A stretch of DNA of 64,000 nt from Calendula officinalis (GCA_963853835.1 OY970822.1:89323135-89387134); one strand, 5' to 3'; positions 11,001-22,026 are shown, counted from the stretch's first letter. Notes: a model not told the origin generated them from the letters alone. Made by a program: numbers and translations.

Positions 11001-12080
11001 TTCATTTATAAATTAATTTTTTTTGTCTTAAATAAAAGTGTTTAGTTTAAAAATAAAAAGAAAAGAAGTGAAAAATGACTTTTTTACCCTCATGTGCATT
11101 GTACATGGGGTAAGTTAACAGAAAAAATTAACATCAGTTAGTGTAAAGGATCATCGGTGAAAAATCTTGCAGAATTAAGGACCATCGGTGTAATTTTTGA
11201 AACTAAAGGACCATTGGTGAAATTTGCTACAAACTTAAAGGACCATCTGTGTAATTTACTCTTTTTAAATTTTAATTTTTATGAGCTACTGATTATGTGC
11301 TGTGTTGTTTAATTGAATTAAAATTGCAGGTAAAAGTTGCAGATAGAAATGGGGTTGTAACAACAAATGCAGAAACTAGTGTTGAGAAGCCTCTTGGTCT
11401 TCAAGAAGCTATCACTGCATTAACAGGTTAAATCGCTATTTTGGGTTATATTTAATCTATAACAGGTTTAAAATAAATAATTAATAAAATAACCCTAGCT
11501 TAAAAAGAAATAGGTCAAATGACATTAATGCGCCTACATCATTTTAAGTTATGGAACAAACTTAGGTTATTGAAATAATAAAAGTTGTAATCATATTTAA
11601 CACACTATTTCTTTATAATAAAAAGAGTAAATTACATGGATGGTCCTTTAAGTTTATAGCAAATTTCACCAATAGTCCTTTAGTTTAACTAAAAAATTAC
11701 ACTGATGGTCCTTAATTCTGAAAGGTTTTTCACCGATGGTCCTTTTCACTAACTGACGTTAATTTATTCAGTTAACTCACAACGTCAGTTAGTGAAAAGG
11801 ACCATCGGTGAAAAACCTTTCAGAATTAAGGACCATCGGTGTAATTTTTGAAACTAAAGGACCATTGTTGAAATTTGCTATAAACTTAAAGGACCATTCG
11901 TGTAATTTACTCTAATAAAAAAATTATTTGTGTGCAGAAAAGTACACACAAGGAAGATGTTTTGTTAGACCCTCGGGAACCGAGGATGCCGTGAGAGTTT
12001 ATGCCGAGGCAAGCACGCAAGAGGAAGCAGACGAGCTCGCCAATTCTGTTGCAAAAGTTGTTGCTAATTTTCTTCTTTAA
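8045..12080 (+). CDS. DRT101: Phosphoacetylglucosamine mutase (PAGM/AGM1)
   Basis: Converts GlcNAc-6-phosphate to GlcNAc-1-phosphate, the step before UDP-GlcNAc formation, in the cytosol. By-eye exons: 8045-8105, 8195-8460, 8730-8906, 8991-9133, 9871-10505, 10601-10776, 11330-11426 and 11938-12080. They join to 1698 nt (565 aa) in one frame with GT-AG introns. Family signatures are present in order: SYGTAGFR, the active-site serine loop [11 protein letters not shown], the metal-binding loop LDGDADR, the sugar-binding EANGHGT and the phosphate loop RPSGTED. The start was chosen as the ATG opening [19 protein letters not shown]; an in-frame run-on through intron 1 would add unrelated residues. 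The acceptor of exon 3 (8730) is the least certain join. Introns 4, 6 and 7 carry transposon insertions. The catalytic motifs are all intact, so the gene is likely functional. Confidence 0.93.
9160..9535. mobile_element. Degenerate foldback element in PAGM intron 4
   Basis: The left part (GATTACATAAATCGTCCCTTTCG) and the inverted right part (AATTACATATACTAAACCTGAGG and CATCCCTCCAC) are diverged inverted repeats. In between, a unit of about 40-50 bp built on AGGGACTATTGGTGTTACAAATTTC recurs four or five times. It resembles the two younger elements in introns 6 and 7 in style but is much more decayed. Confidence 0.5.
10802..11261. mobile_element. MULE-like foldback MITE in PAGM intron 6
   Basis: Begins GAGTAAATTACAC and ends GTGTAATTTACTC, with inverted arms of more than 100 bp containing ATGGTCCTTTA...TAAAGGACCAT words. 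A perfect 9 bp duplication TTTTTAAAT flanks it at 10793-10801 and 11262-11270, the size made by Mutator-like transposases. It has no ORF. The two arms could form a long hairpin in the pre-mRNA. Confidence 0.88.
11625..11912. mobile_element. MULE-like foldback MITE in PAGM intron 7
   Basis: Same family as the copy in intron 6, but shorter (288 bp). The ends are GAGTAAATTACATGG and CGTGTAATTTACTC. A perfect 9 bp duplication TAATAAAAA occurs at 11616-11624 and 11913-11921. The central spacer is nearly absent, so the arms meet at the AACTGACGTTAATTTATTCAGTTAACTCAC loop region. The intron's splice sites are intact. Confidence 0.88.
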
Positions 12081-12329
12081 GAATTGTGAAGGTGGATTTT
12101 CGTAAAACTAACACTAATTTGCAATTTAGTGTACCAACATCAACACGACTAGTTTACTCTCAACTGATGTTTTTTTTTTAAAGCGCTTTGATTTTGCTAC
12201 GAGTAATTATATTATTGAAATATGAGGTTATTGCTACAATTTTATGCCACCAGTTGATGAAACTAGAGATATAAAAAGGTTTGTGAAACAAAATTTGTGT
12301 TATTATAAAGAACACAAATGAAGACAAAA

Positions 12330-12720
12330 TACGTGGTTAAACCACAAGCTCTGAAAGCCATGGTGTTAAGGCTTATTTAAGTTGACAATTTTGTATATAA
12401 AATATAATTATTTATATGCAGTTATAGAAAAATACATAATTATAAACTTATAACATAACTCATCAATTGTTTTCTTCGTTTTGACATATTTAACCATTCT
12501 TATAGTTATAACTAAACAACTATAGATATTTTGCTTATGACTCAATACCTTTAATACGCCTAATTAAAATATAACTTATGACGGGTAAATGTGAGCCAAG
12601 TTGGATATTAGCATGCGTTAAGTCTTATGCCCAAGCTTTTGGACCATTAGTCCTCAAGCTTTGACGGAGCCATGACGAAGACAAGACGAGCTTTTTAGAA
12701 TTATAATTTTGCATAATATA
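12330..12720. mobile_element. Dispersed repeat family D, copy 1 (decayed)
   Basis: Shares extended similarity with 33822-34244: ATTATAAA..TTATAACATA..TCATCAAT, then ACGGGTAAATGTGAGC, then AAGTCTTATGC.CAAG and GACAAGACGAGCTTTTTAGAA near the right end. No clean ends or target duplication are visible. It lies between the PAGM 3' end and the LINE. Confidence 0.55.
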
Positions 12721-13061
12721 AGGTGTTAATTATATTTTCCTACTCATATTGGTAGTGTCACTACACATTAAGCAAAGGATAAGTGATTCGCCGAAGCGAC
12801 GAGATCTTGAAAGCAAATTTTCACCTAATTAATCTTACGATAAAGAAGTAGGCTAAGTAAAATAAAAATTATTTATTTTACGTAATATCCCAAGTTAGGA
12901 ATAAGATCACAACTTATCCCCCCTCACAAAGTGATTCTAATCTATAAAATAACAAAAAAACTCTCTCAAAAAAAACCCTAACGGCGGCTCTAGATTTTCT
13001 GATCGTTCTTTTTTCCGGCAAGTTGGGGAGGGGGGGTTGGGTTGAAGATTGACGATTAAGC

Positions 13062-14564
13062 GTGATGGGTCTGAAAACCAGAATGGATGCAGACGGGTGG
13101 ATGTGGAGAATTGGTAAGAGAAAAAGTGTCGATGTAGGGTTTCGGGAGAAACCTATTACAAACCCGTTTCAAAAATCTGTTGAGAAGGTTGCATGTTCGT
13201 TCTACATTACTAATTTCCCGCAATCTGCCACATCAAAATCGTTATGGAAGTGGTGTGAGTCGTTTGGGAAAGTGGTAGATGTTTTCATCGCAAACAAGTT
13301 ATCTAAGCTCGGGAAACGTTTTGGATTCATTAGATTCTTGGGAATTGTGGATCAAGAAGGTTTTGCGCGACACCTTTCGAAACAGTGGATTGATTCCTTT
13401 CACGTGTTCGTTTCAGTCGCACGATTCAATAGAATGCATCCAATAAAGACGGATGATAGTAAGGTGAATTCAGTAGGGAATCGATCAATGTCTTATGCTT
13501 CTGTGGTGGCAGGTAAGAATGTGCATGAAGTTTCAAAAATGAAGGAGGCTAACCCTATTATGAAGAATTCAGTTAGCATGCAAAAAGTGGTGTTACAAGA
13601 AAAGGATCTTATTAAGTTTGATGATACAAGCACGATTGCTTTAGCAAAAGTTAGAGAGGTGGGTTTGATGGAAAACCTAATCATGCATATGGAAAGTGAA
13701 GGTTTTGGTGAATTTGATGTTCATCATATTGGAGGATTATGGGTGTGGTTTGAATTTAGGTCCCAAAAATCTTGTTTTAGGTTTAAAAGTGTTGATCTAT
13801 CGCATATTTTTATGGATGTGCGTCAGGTTCATAGTAATTTTGTTATAGATGAAAGGATGGTGTGGATTGAAATGGATGGGCTACCATTATGTGCTTGGAA
13901 TTCTGAGGCATATAAAAAAGTTGGTGCAATATGGGGAAAGTTCATGTTTTTCGATGAAGATTCTGATGATGATTCAAGTTGTGGAAGATTATGTATTAAT
14001 ACATCAACTATGAGGTTAATAAATGACACAATTCACGTAGAAGTGGGGGGGAAAATATATGATGTCAGGGTAAAAGAGAAAGAGTCATGGAAGATGCATT
14101 TTAAGAAGAATGTTATTTCGGATTCAGAAGAAGATAATGTTTTTGAGTCGGAAGAAGAGAAGGAGAGTGAAGGAGAATCGGAGGATAATTCAGTGGTTGG
14201 GGAAACGGTTGATGATATCGTTAAGGAGGTAGAGGAGAAAAGTCAAGAGGTAAATCCAGTTGTTATCATTGATAGTCAAAAGGGAGTTTGTATTAATGAG
14301 GTTACGGGAGAAACTGAGTTAAAGAATTCAGTTAGTAATTCGAAAGCACAAGACTTTGATATCAAGGATCTAAATGCGGATTTGGGTTCAGTGTCTTGCC
14401 CTCCGGGTTTCGAGGGATGTAAGATACATAAAGCTAAAGATGATTTGTTTGTAGAGGACAGCTGCGCATCGTCTAGTGGGCCAGTATTTGGTAATGACTT
14501 ATCGAATCGAATAAATGAGGCAGTAGATTCATGGATTGGAGAAACTAACAGTTTTAAATGTTAA
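13062..14564 (+). CDS. LINE ORF1 protein with N-terminal RRM
   Basis: A 500-residue ORF. An RNA-recognition-motif fold lies at about residues 43-115: CSFYITNFP matches RNP2 and GKRFGFIRFLG matches RNP1. A middle region typical of plant L1 ORF1 proteins follows (GGLWVWFEF, WIEMDGLPLCAWN, around residues 225-290). Then come an acidic Glu/Ser-rich stretch (about 350-400) and a C-terminal SCPPGFEG motif common just before ORF2 in plant LINEs. ORF1 proteins bind the element RNA as a chaperone. The stop overlaps the putative ORF2 start by a few bases, and no frameshift is seen. Confidence 0.88.
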   Translation: MMGLKTRMDADGWMWRIGKRKSVDVGFREKPITNPFQKSVEKVACSFYITNFPQSATSKSLWKWCESFGKVVDVFIANKLSKLGKRFGFIRFLGIVDQEGFARHLSKQWIDSFHVFVSVARFNRMHPIKTDDSKVNSVGNRSMSYASVVAGKNVHEVSKMKEANPIMKNSVSMQKVVLQEKDLIKFDDTSTIALAKVREVGLMENLIMHMESEGFGEFDVHHIGGLWVWFEFRSQKSCFRFKSVDLSHIFMDVRQVHSNFVIDERMVWIEMDGLPLCAWNSEAYKKVGAIWGKFMFFDEDSDDDSSCGRLCINTSTMRLINDTIHVEVGGKIYDVRVKEKESWKMHFKKNVISDSEEDNVFESEEEKESEGESEDNSVVGETVDDIVKEVEEKSQEVNPVVIIDSQKGVCINEVTGETELKNSVSNSKAQDFDIKDLNADLGSVSCPPGFEGCKIHKAKDDLFVEDSCASSSGPVFGNDLSNRINEAVDSWIGETNSFKC

Positions 14565-17500
14565 ATGTTTTATCTATAAATGCAAGGGGCCTTGGTAAGT
14601 TTGAAAAAAGAAAATGGATAAAAAAACTTATGTTATCAGAATAGTGTATCTTTTCTAGGAGTTCAAGAAACGAAGATGACGGCTCCAAATTTATTCTGGT
14701 TTAAATCGATTTGGGGTAATTATCAGTTCGATTTTGCATGTAGTTCGGCTCGAGGGCAATCAGGAGGTTTAGTCTCTATTTGGGACACATCCGTTTTTTC
14801 CAAGTCTAATATAGTGTGTGGCAGGTATTATGTGATTGTAGAGGGTGATTGGGTGGGGTTTGAAGATAAATTTCACTTTATTAACGTGTATGCGCCACAA
14901 GTCAGTGAAGATAGGAGTTGTCTATGGGATGAAATTCGAGATTATATAGATTCAAAAAGCGGAAAATTTGTTGTTTTTGGTGATTTTAATGAAGTTCGGA
15001 TTGAAGCTGAAAGGTTCGGGTCAATTTTTAATTCTTCTTCCGCTCATAATTTCAATTCGTTTATTGAACATTGTGGTCTTATTGATCTTGATATCGGTGG
15101 TAGAAAGTTCACATGGATGAATAAGATGGGTTCTAAGATGAGTAAACTTGATAGGTTCCTTATTTCGGAAAATGTTCATAATAATGATCCGGATTTAAAG
15201 GTGATGGCTTTGGAGAGAAAATTATCGGATCATATTCCCATTTTATTATCATCTCAAAAAAGGAATTTTGGTCCAACTCCTTTTCGTATTTTTCACACGT
15301 GGCTAGAGATGGATGAGTTTAAGTTGTTGGTGGAAAATAATTGTAATGAGATGCAAAAGTCAGGTGCGAATTCCATGGTGTTTTTTAAAAATAAGTTGAA
15401 AAAATTGAAAGGTATTTGTAAAGAGTGGTCAAAAAATCTTGTAAATGGGCGTGGGGCTCAAATAGCTAAATTAAAAAGTCAAATTAGCATCATAGAAGAG
15501 AAAATGGATAGTGGGGTTGCTTCTGCTCAAGAGATTGAATTAAGGGTGGACTTGTTAAAAAGTTTAATAGAATATGAGAGAGTTGACAACCTCGAAGCTA
15601 TGCAAAAACTAAAAATTAAATGGTCTATAGAAGGAGATGAGAATTCTGACTTTTTTTCATGGGTTACTTAAACAAAGAAGGAGATGTCAAATGGTTCAAG
15701 GGGTAATGGATGAGGGCGAATGGCATACAGATCCCATTAAAGTTAAGGCGGTATTTCTTGAATTCTTTAAGTCTAAGTTTGGAAGATTTCATAATTCTCC
15801 TCCGTCGCTTGAATCTGCTCGGTTTAGGCGACTTGGTTCGGTAGACGTGGATAATCTCGAATCTCAATGTTCCATGGAAGAATTAAAGAGTGTGGTTTGG
15901 AGTTGTGGTAGTGAAAAAACACCAGGTCCGGATGGTTTTAGCTTCAAATTTATTAAAAACTTCTGGGATCTTTTTAAAAGCGACATTCTCGATTTAGTGA
16001 ATGATTTTTTAGCTTCGGGTCAATTTCAACCAGGGTGTAACGCAAGCTTCATTACTTTGATTCCTAAGGTGAGTAATCCGACGCTAGTTAAAGATTATAG
16101 GCCTATTTCTCTTATAGGCATTCAATATAAAATTATTGCTAAGCTTTTAGCCTTAAGATTAGCATCGGTGATTGATAAAGTGGTGAGCAATGTTCAATCT
16201 GCTTTTATAAAAGGGAGACAAATACTAGATGGACCTATTATGATAAATGAAATCATAGATTGGTACAAAAAGAAAAAGAAAAAATTGATGTTATTTAAAG
16301 TAGATTTTGAAAAGGCGTACGATTCGTTGAGTTGGGAGTATCTTGATTTCATTATGTCTCAAATGGGGTTTGGTATTAAATGGAGAAATTTGATAAAATC
16401 TTGTCTGTCGTCGGCTACGTGTTCAGTGTTGTTAAACGGTAGTCCGACTGAAGAATTTGTTATGATGAGGGGTTTGCGTCAAGGAGATCCTCTTTCCCCA
16501 TTTTTATTCATTTTAGCTATGGAAGGGTTGAATTTGTTACTAGAAAAAGCAAAAGAGCAAAATCGTTATAAGGGTGTGGAAATTGGAATGTCTGACCTAA
16601 ATATTTCGCATTTTTTTTATGCGGATGATGTTATTTTGCTTTCGGATTGGAATGGTGATAATCTTAATGGTATTTTACAAACTTTAAACGATTTCTATAA
16701 CGAATTAGGTTTAAAGATTAACGTTCAAAAATCGAATCTATATGGTGTCGGAGTTGGAAGCGAAGCTGTTGAGTCTATGGCTCAACGGACGCAATGTGCA
16801 GCGGGTTCCTTGCCGTTTATGTATCTTGGTATTTTGACAGCAGGTAACATGAAAAAGGTGGCAAGTTGGGATCGTATGTTAGAAGTGTTCAATAAAAAAC
16901 TTTCAAAATGGAAAGTTAAGATGTTGTCAATTGGTGGTAGATTGACTCTTTTAAAATCTGTGCTCGGGGGTGTGGGGGTGTATTGGATGTCAATGTTCCG
17001 GGTTCCAGAGACAATTCTTTTTAAATTGGAAAGAATGCGGGCTCGGTTTTTTTGGGGTAGCAATGATTTAGAAAATAAAATGAATTGGGTCTCTTGGGAT
17101 AAAATTTTGGCTTCTAAAGAAAAGGGGGGGCTCGGGGTAGCGAGTCTGAAAGCTTTGAACTTAGCTTTGTTATTAAAATGGAGATGGAGATTTTTAGATG
17201 AACCGGGTTCGCTTTGGTGCAAGGTGATCAAAGCCATTCATGGTGAAAATGGTGGAGTTTCGAATCAGGTTCATCAAAGGCTCGGAAACGGTACGTGGAG
17301 TCAAATTCTTGGTTCAGTTAAATTCTTGCATGATAAACACATTATTGATTACAATTCAATGCGATTTGAGATTGTTAGTGGTGATAAGATTAAATTTTGG
17401 GAAGATGTGTGGCTTTCTACTCAACCGTTATGCGTCATGTTTAATCGTCTTTTTAGATTGGATTTGGAAAACGACTGTTTGGTGATGCAAAAAAGGAGAG

Positions 17501-18204
17501 ATGGTAATTGGGTTTGGAATTGGAGAAGAAGTTTACGTGGCGGATTAGAATCAGAACAATTTCATTTGTTGCATGGCATGCTTGCAAATATCATTATTCG
17601 TCAAGGTTCTGATAGAGTGAGTTGGTGTCCAGATCCTTCGAATGGTTTCTCGGTTTCGTGTGCTCGGAAGATTATTGACGAGAAGCTTCATCCGGGTTCA
17701 AGTATGTCGATAAAGTGGCTCAAACAAGTTCCTATTAAAGTAAATATTTTTATGTGGCGTGCAACTCTGGATCGTCTCCCTACAAGACAGAATTTATCGA
17801 AACGGGGATTGGAGATAGATTCTATTTTATGTCCTATGTGTCTAATTGGGATGGAAACGATTCATCATATTATTTTCTCTTGTGTAACAGCGAAGCAAGT
17901 GTGGGGAAAGATTGCTAGATGGTGTGATGTTACTTTGTTCGATGGTAGCTGTTTGGTTGAGTGGGAAAATTGGTGCAAGTTAGTTACGAGAAGCAAAGAT
18001 CAAGAGATGAAATTATATATTATAGGAATGGCTACCAGTTGGATGTTGTGGAGGTTTAGGAATTCTTTACTTTTTGATGTTGGTAGTTTACGTTTAGGTG
18101 ATCTTTTTGAGTTTGTTGTGTTGTTTTCGTTTAACTGGTTAACCCTTCGAGATCATAAATATAAGATCTCGTGGGTTGATTGGATTAGGAATCCCCTCTT
18201 GTAA
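14558..18204 (+). pseudogene. LINE ORF2: endonuclease and reverse transcriptase, two frameshifts
   Basis: The first ATG (14558) overlaps the ORF1 stop as ATGTTAA and opens MLNVLSINARGLG, the normal start of an APE-type endonuclease. The frame breaks near 14637-14646, then continues from about 14646 through endonuclease motifs (GVQETK, GDFNEVR, LDRFLIS, SDHIPI). A second slip lies in a T7 run at 15651-15657. The rest (to 18204) holds the reverse transcriptase (TPGPDGF, RQGDPLSPFLF, FYADDVILL near 16617) and a C-terminal zf-RVT region (IFMWRATLDRLPTRQNL, CPMC...HHIIFSC near 17750-17890). No RNase H domain is visible. The lesions suggest a dead but recent copy; sequencing error in the T run is possible. 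Confidence 0.9.
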
Positions 18205-18545
18205 TTGCTAGCTTCTTGCTGGCTTTCGTTTTTTATTTTTAGTGTTTTTAGGGGGTCTTCGGGTGGGTGATGGCAATGCCGAAGCTCGCCCGGTCGTCTC
18301 CTTTTGCTGGTCAAAAAAAAAAAAAGTGATTCTAATCTATTTTTCATAGTCGCTAACTCTTACTTAAACAGCTTAGCTTCGTTCCCCAGATGCATGAGAT
18401 GAAGGGCGAAAGGAAGGCTTTCTATTTGGTTAGTGAAGTCAAGTTTTTGGCCTTATCTTGCAGGTGACGACGACGTCGCAGTGGACTTAAGCTTCACCAA
18501 ACCAGCTATAAAAAGCAGAGTATCGGTTGGTGGAAAAATATCATT

Positions 18546-18612
18546 GGGGTATAGAAGTTTAGTAGCTCGTAAGGCTCATAACCTTGAGGGCGGAAGATGA
18601 AGGTTTGAGCTC
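18546..18612 (+). other. Initiator-tRNA (plastid trnfM-like) relic
   Basis: The segment from GGGGTA to AACCTTGAGG (18546-18589) closely follows the plastid trnfM-CAU D-arm and anticodon arm, including GTAGCTCG.AAGGCTCATAACC. The 3' third (from 18590) no longer matches well, and the acceptor stem is not closed, so this is a decayed fragment. Flanking sequence at about 18360-18660 may be part of the same organelle-derived insertion, but I could not identify it. Based on memory of the plastid tRNA, not on an alignment. Confidence 0.5.
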
Positions 18613-19009
18613 CATCAATCCCGACATCTCGCTAAATGGGCATTCCTTGCACTGATGGTATAGAAATGATAATAGTCTCATACTAAACTTTGGTGGATTT
18701 ATTAATGTTTAACCTCCAACTTTTTTTGCCATGGCGAAAAGCTTCATGGCTAGAGATTGGTACATTTGAAAATAAAAATATATCACCCTAACAAAATGGA
18801 TCAAATAAACGTTATTCTTTTGTCAAAACAAGGTAGTAAAAACTAAAAAAGATGTTATTTAAAAGGGGGGCGTTACTTCATTTTTATATATCTTGAGGAC
18901 TTTTCTGCAATTGAGTTTTATATAATTATAATCACAAAACACAGAAAAAGGAGGTCTCTATCTACTCCCCTTTTATCAGTCGGCGGACCATTGTCATCGG
19001 AAAACCAAA

Positions 19010-19342
19010 ATGGGGCTTCTCTCTTGGTGGAAAGGCAACAAGGATTCCACTTCCACCGACGGCGGTTCCGGTGTGAAAGCTACCGAGAAACCAGATACGA
19101 AGGTCAATCTGTCGACGGAGAAATCAACAGAAGAAGTTCCGGGCATGAATGGCGCCGTGGAAGTCTCTCGACCTCCTCCGAACGTCGACGTGACTGTTTT
19201 TGAGTTCGGTTCTGTTGCTGCATCGTCTGATAAGGTAACCCTTGCCGGCTACTGTCCTGTTTCCGATGACCTCGAGCCCTGCCGTTGGGAAATTCTGCCG
19301 GCGAGCGGCGCTGACGCTCCTCAGTTTCGTGTGGTGTTCTGA
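19010..19342 (+). CDS. Small conserved plant protein of unknown function
   Basis: A 110-residue single-exon ORF starting MGLLSWWKG. The N-terminal half is Lys/Ser/Thr/Glu-rich and probably disordered. The C-terminal half (about residues 60-110) is compact and reads like a conserved domain (VFEFGSVAASSDKVTLAGYCPVS, then EPCRWEILPAS and a C-terminal QFRVVF). The Gly at position 2 after Met could allow N-myristoylation; this is inference. GC content and codon use are higher than the surrounding AT-rich sequence, as expected for a real gene. I recognise the type as a plant-wide uncharacterised protein but know no function. An overlapping frame at 18991 is a shadow. Confidence 0.8.
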   Translation: MGLLSWWKGNKDSTSTDGGSGVKATEKPDTKVNLSTEKSTEEVPGMNGAVEVSRPPPNVDVTVFEFGSVAASSDKVTLAGYCPVSDDLEPCRWEILPASGADAPQFRVVF

Positions 19343-19592
19343 TGGTGATATTCCGTAAGTTTCATGCTTGATTTGAGAAAAATGTTTGTTAATTATGTAA
19401 TTCACCGGATTTGGTAGAACCCTAGTTTTGATATTTGTATTTTGTTGATTAATTATGTTACTATTCAGATGATGTTTTCTCAGAGTTGCGAGTTGTTTGT
19501 TAAATTTGATGGTTTTATTGAATAATTTGAACAATACATAGGGTACTGTAATTGTGATGGTGAAGCACTTAATTGTAGCTGTTTAGGCATTC

Positions 19593-19963
19593 TTATATGA
19601 AGAAGTTAAATAAGCAATGCATTTTCGTAAAATATACATATATATACATATATATTCATACCATAGATATACATATGTTCATATTTATACCGTATATATG
19701 TATATATATACACATATATATACGGTATGCATATGCATTTTCGTAAATGAAAATGCAAGTTCCGATTGAAAATGCAAGTTACGACTAAAATGCAAGTTAC
19801 GTAAAATATATGTGTATATATACATATATGTCGGGTATGAATATGCACATATATATATCTATGGTATGAATGTATATGTATATACACATATATGTATGTA
19901 TATGTATACATATATGTATATTTTACGAAAATACATTGCTTCTTTAACTTCTTCAAATAAGGA
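19593..19963. mobile_element. Foldback MITE with long inverted ends and TA-rich core
   Basis: The left end (GAAGAAGTTAAATAAGCAATGCATTTTCGTAAAATATACATATAT) is repeated inverted at the right (ATATGTATATTTTACGAAAATACATTGCTTCTTTAACTTCTTC), giving arms of at least 45 bp. The core is ACATATATGT-type sequence with ATGCAAGTTACG words. No ORF is credible. It sits about 250 bp downstream of the small gene. Confidence 0.75.
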
Positions 19964-20013
19964 CCCTTTTCTATTGATCCATACCCTTATATTTAATAGA
20001 TTAATGTGTATAA

Positions 20014-21940
20014 TGTAACGACCCGAAATTTGTAATAAATAAATTTATAAAAATTATGATAAACACGGATAAATCGTTTAAAGAACATGGGAATTGGTTT
20101 CGCGTCATTTGGACGTCGCATGAGGAAGTTATGGACGAAACCGGGCCGAGACAAGGATGAAAAATTGCAGCCCTAGCTGCGTTTGGAGTTCACGACGCGA
20201 ACCTATGTTCGCGATCGGGAACAGGCAACATATATTGGGGCTATCGGGCGTGAAGTAGTTACCGATCGGATGGCGATCGCGAATTATGCGTATGGGAAAT
20301 AGTTAGCGACGAACTTGTTCGACACCAGCATTAAAATCGGGTTTATCTCATTTGTTACACCCACAACCCCTAGTTCTCTTCCTTTGGCGATTTTAGAGTT
20401 CAAGGGCTGGTTTTGGTCGAGTTCTTCACCAATCTTTGGAAGATTTCACTCCTAGTTGAAGGTTAAAGGTATATTTTCATTCCTTGATCTTTGTAGCTTA
20501 AGATCTATGCATTTTGATGTTGAGTTTGAAACCCTAGTTCTTGGGGGGTTTTGGATTATGATGGTATAAGTGATGTATACACTTAATAGATGGTATTTTA
20601 ACAAAGGGAACAAGTGTATGGTTATGATTTGTAAGAATCTTAAAGGTTGGTTAAACCTAGGGTTTGGTAAATCACCATAATTGGGGGAAAGTGTTAGTTA
20701 GTGGTATCTAGAAGTTAATGGATACATTAGTAGTAGTATGTGATGTTGAACATCTTGTGATTGTTGTATTAGGCTTTTGGTGAAGCCTTGGAAAGTTGAT
20801 TGATTGTTGGAGCAAGGAAACTGACGTAAAGAATACGGTTGGAGCACTTTATTGCTAAGGTGAGTACATGAGACTTTTAAACTGGGTACATAGGAATTAG
20901 TTTTGATAATACATATGATAGTTTATGGGTCTTTATTAATGAATATTTTGATAAAGATAGTGACTGAAAATGTATGAAAGTATGTAGAACGTGATACTAG
21001 AATACGTCTAGTATGATTGGTGAATTTGAAGTAAAATATGATAAATTATAGTAATTATGGAATCTATGTTAATGAACCATAATAATGAAGTAATTGATTA
21101 AAGGAATGTATATGGAGCCTTTATTAATAAATATGTATTAGTAAAGCAATTGGGAATGATTTTATGGTAATGAATACCTATTGGTAAGATATACTAATAA
21201 AAGTAAAGAACGAATATATATGAAAAAGAATATGATGTGACTAGTAATAATTGTGTATTATAGTCAAGGAAGAGATAAAAGTATTATGATATCGATAAAA
21301 TGAGAAATGTATCTTATGAAATAAGAAAGTATGGACCTCATAGGGTTCATAGATGTAGAAGTAGATGTGGGTTGCTTATGATCGGGTCTGTGGGACCATA
21401 CATGTACGTTCACACTATGTTGAACTAGTTATATATAGTTATTATTAGATAACTAACTTGTCGATGACTGATGTGATAGCCGAAGGCTTTGATTGGAATA
21501 ACTGATGAGTTATGGTAAGAATGAGATGATGTGATAACGCGGGGGATCCCCGGTCATGAGGTGTGGAGTGAGGGGCAGTTGGGTGGATTCCCATCGACTC
21601 ATCCACGGTAGTAGTCTTGCTAACTGGAGAAAGGTCCGGCGAGTAAGGCAGGTATCGGTAGATTGGGCGATTCCCTCTTGCCGTTATCTTGAGCAATTCG
21701 GGGGATCCCCGGTATGTTTCTAGTATGTATATGTTTATATACTAGATTTGGTTGAAGCTTATTAATGCGGGGCATCCCCGGTTAATAAGTTAATGTGCTT
21801 CTAGTTAGTTTGGGGGCAACCCGATAACTAGATATGTTGTGCTTCTAGCTAGTGCGGGGGCAACCCGATAGTTAGATATGATTGCTAGGAGAGCAGAGAA
21901 TGTTAGAGTCACGGTAGGGTGACTAGCCGGTAGTGAGATT

Positions 21941-22026
<86 letters not shown>

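Larger units (their letters stand above)
12946..18325 (+). mobile_element. Near full-length L1-type LINE
   Basis: A 5.38 kb non-LTR retrotransposon. A 15 bp target duplication GTGATTCTAATCTAT lies at 12931-12945 and 18326-18340, and can be extended by adjacent A residues. A 13 A tail at 18313-18325 closes the element. ORF1 (13062-14564) and ORF2 (14558-18204) are in the usual order. The 5' leader (about 115 nt) ends in a GGGGAGGGGGGGTTGGG purine-rich stretch. ORF2 has two frameshifts, so this copy cannot make the full replicase, but the element is otherwise well preserved. Confidence 0.93.

Noticed and set aside
19606..20018. Tyr/Ile-rich ORFs around 19.6-20.0 kb
   Set aside because: Translations of TA-rich palindromic sequence in a foldback MITE.
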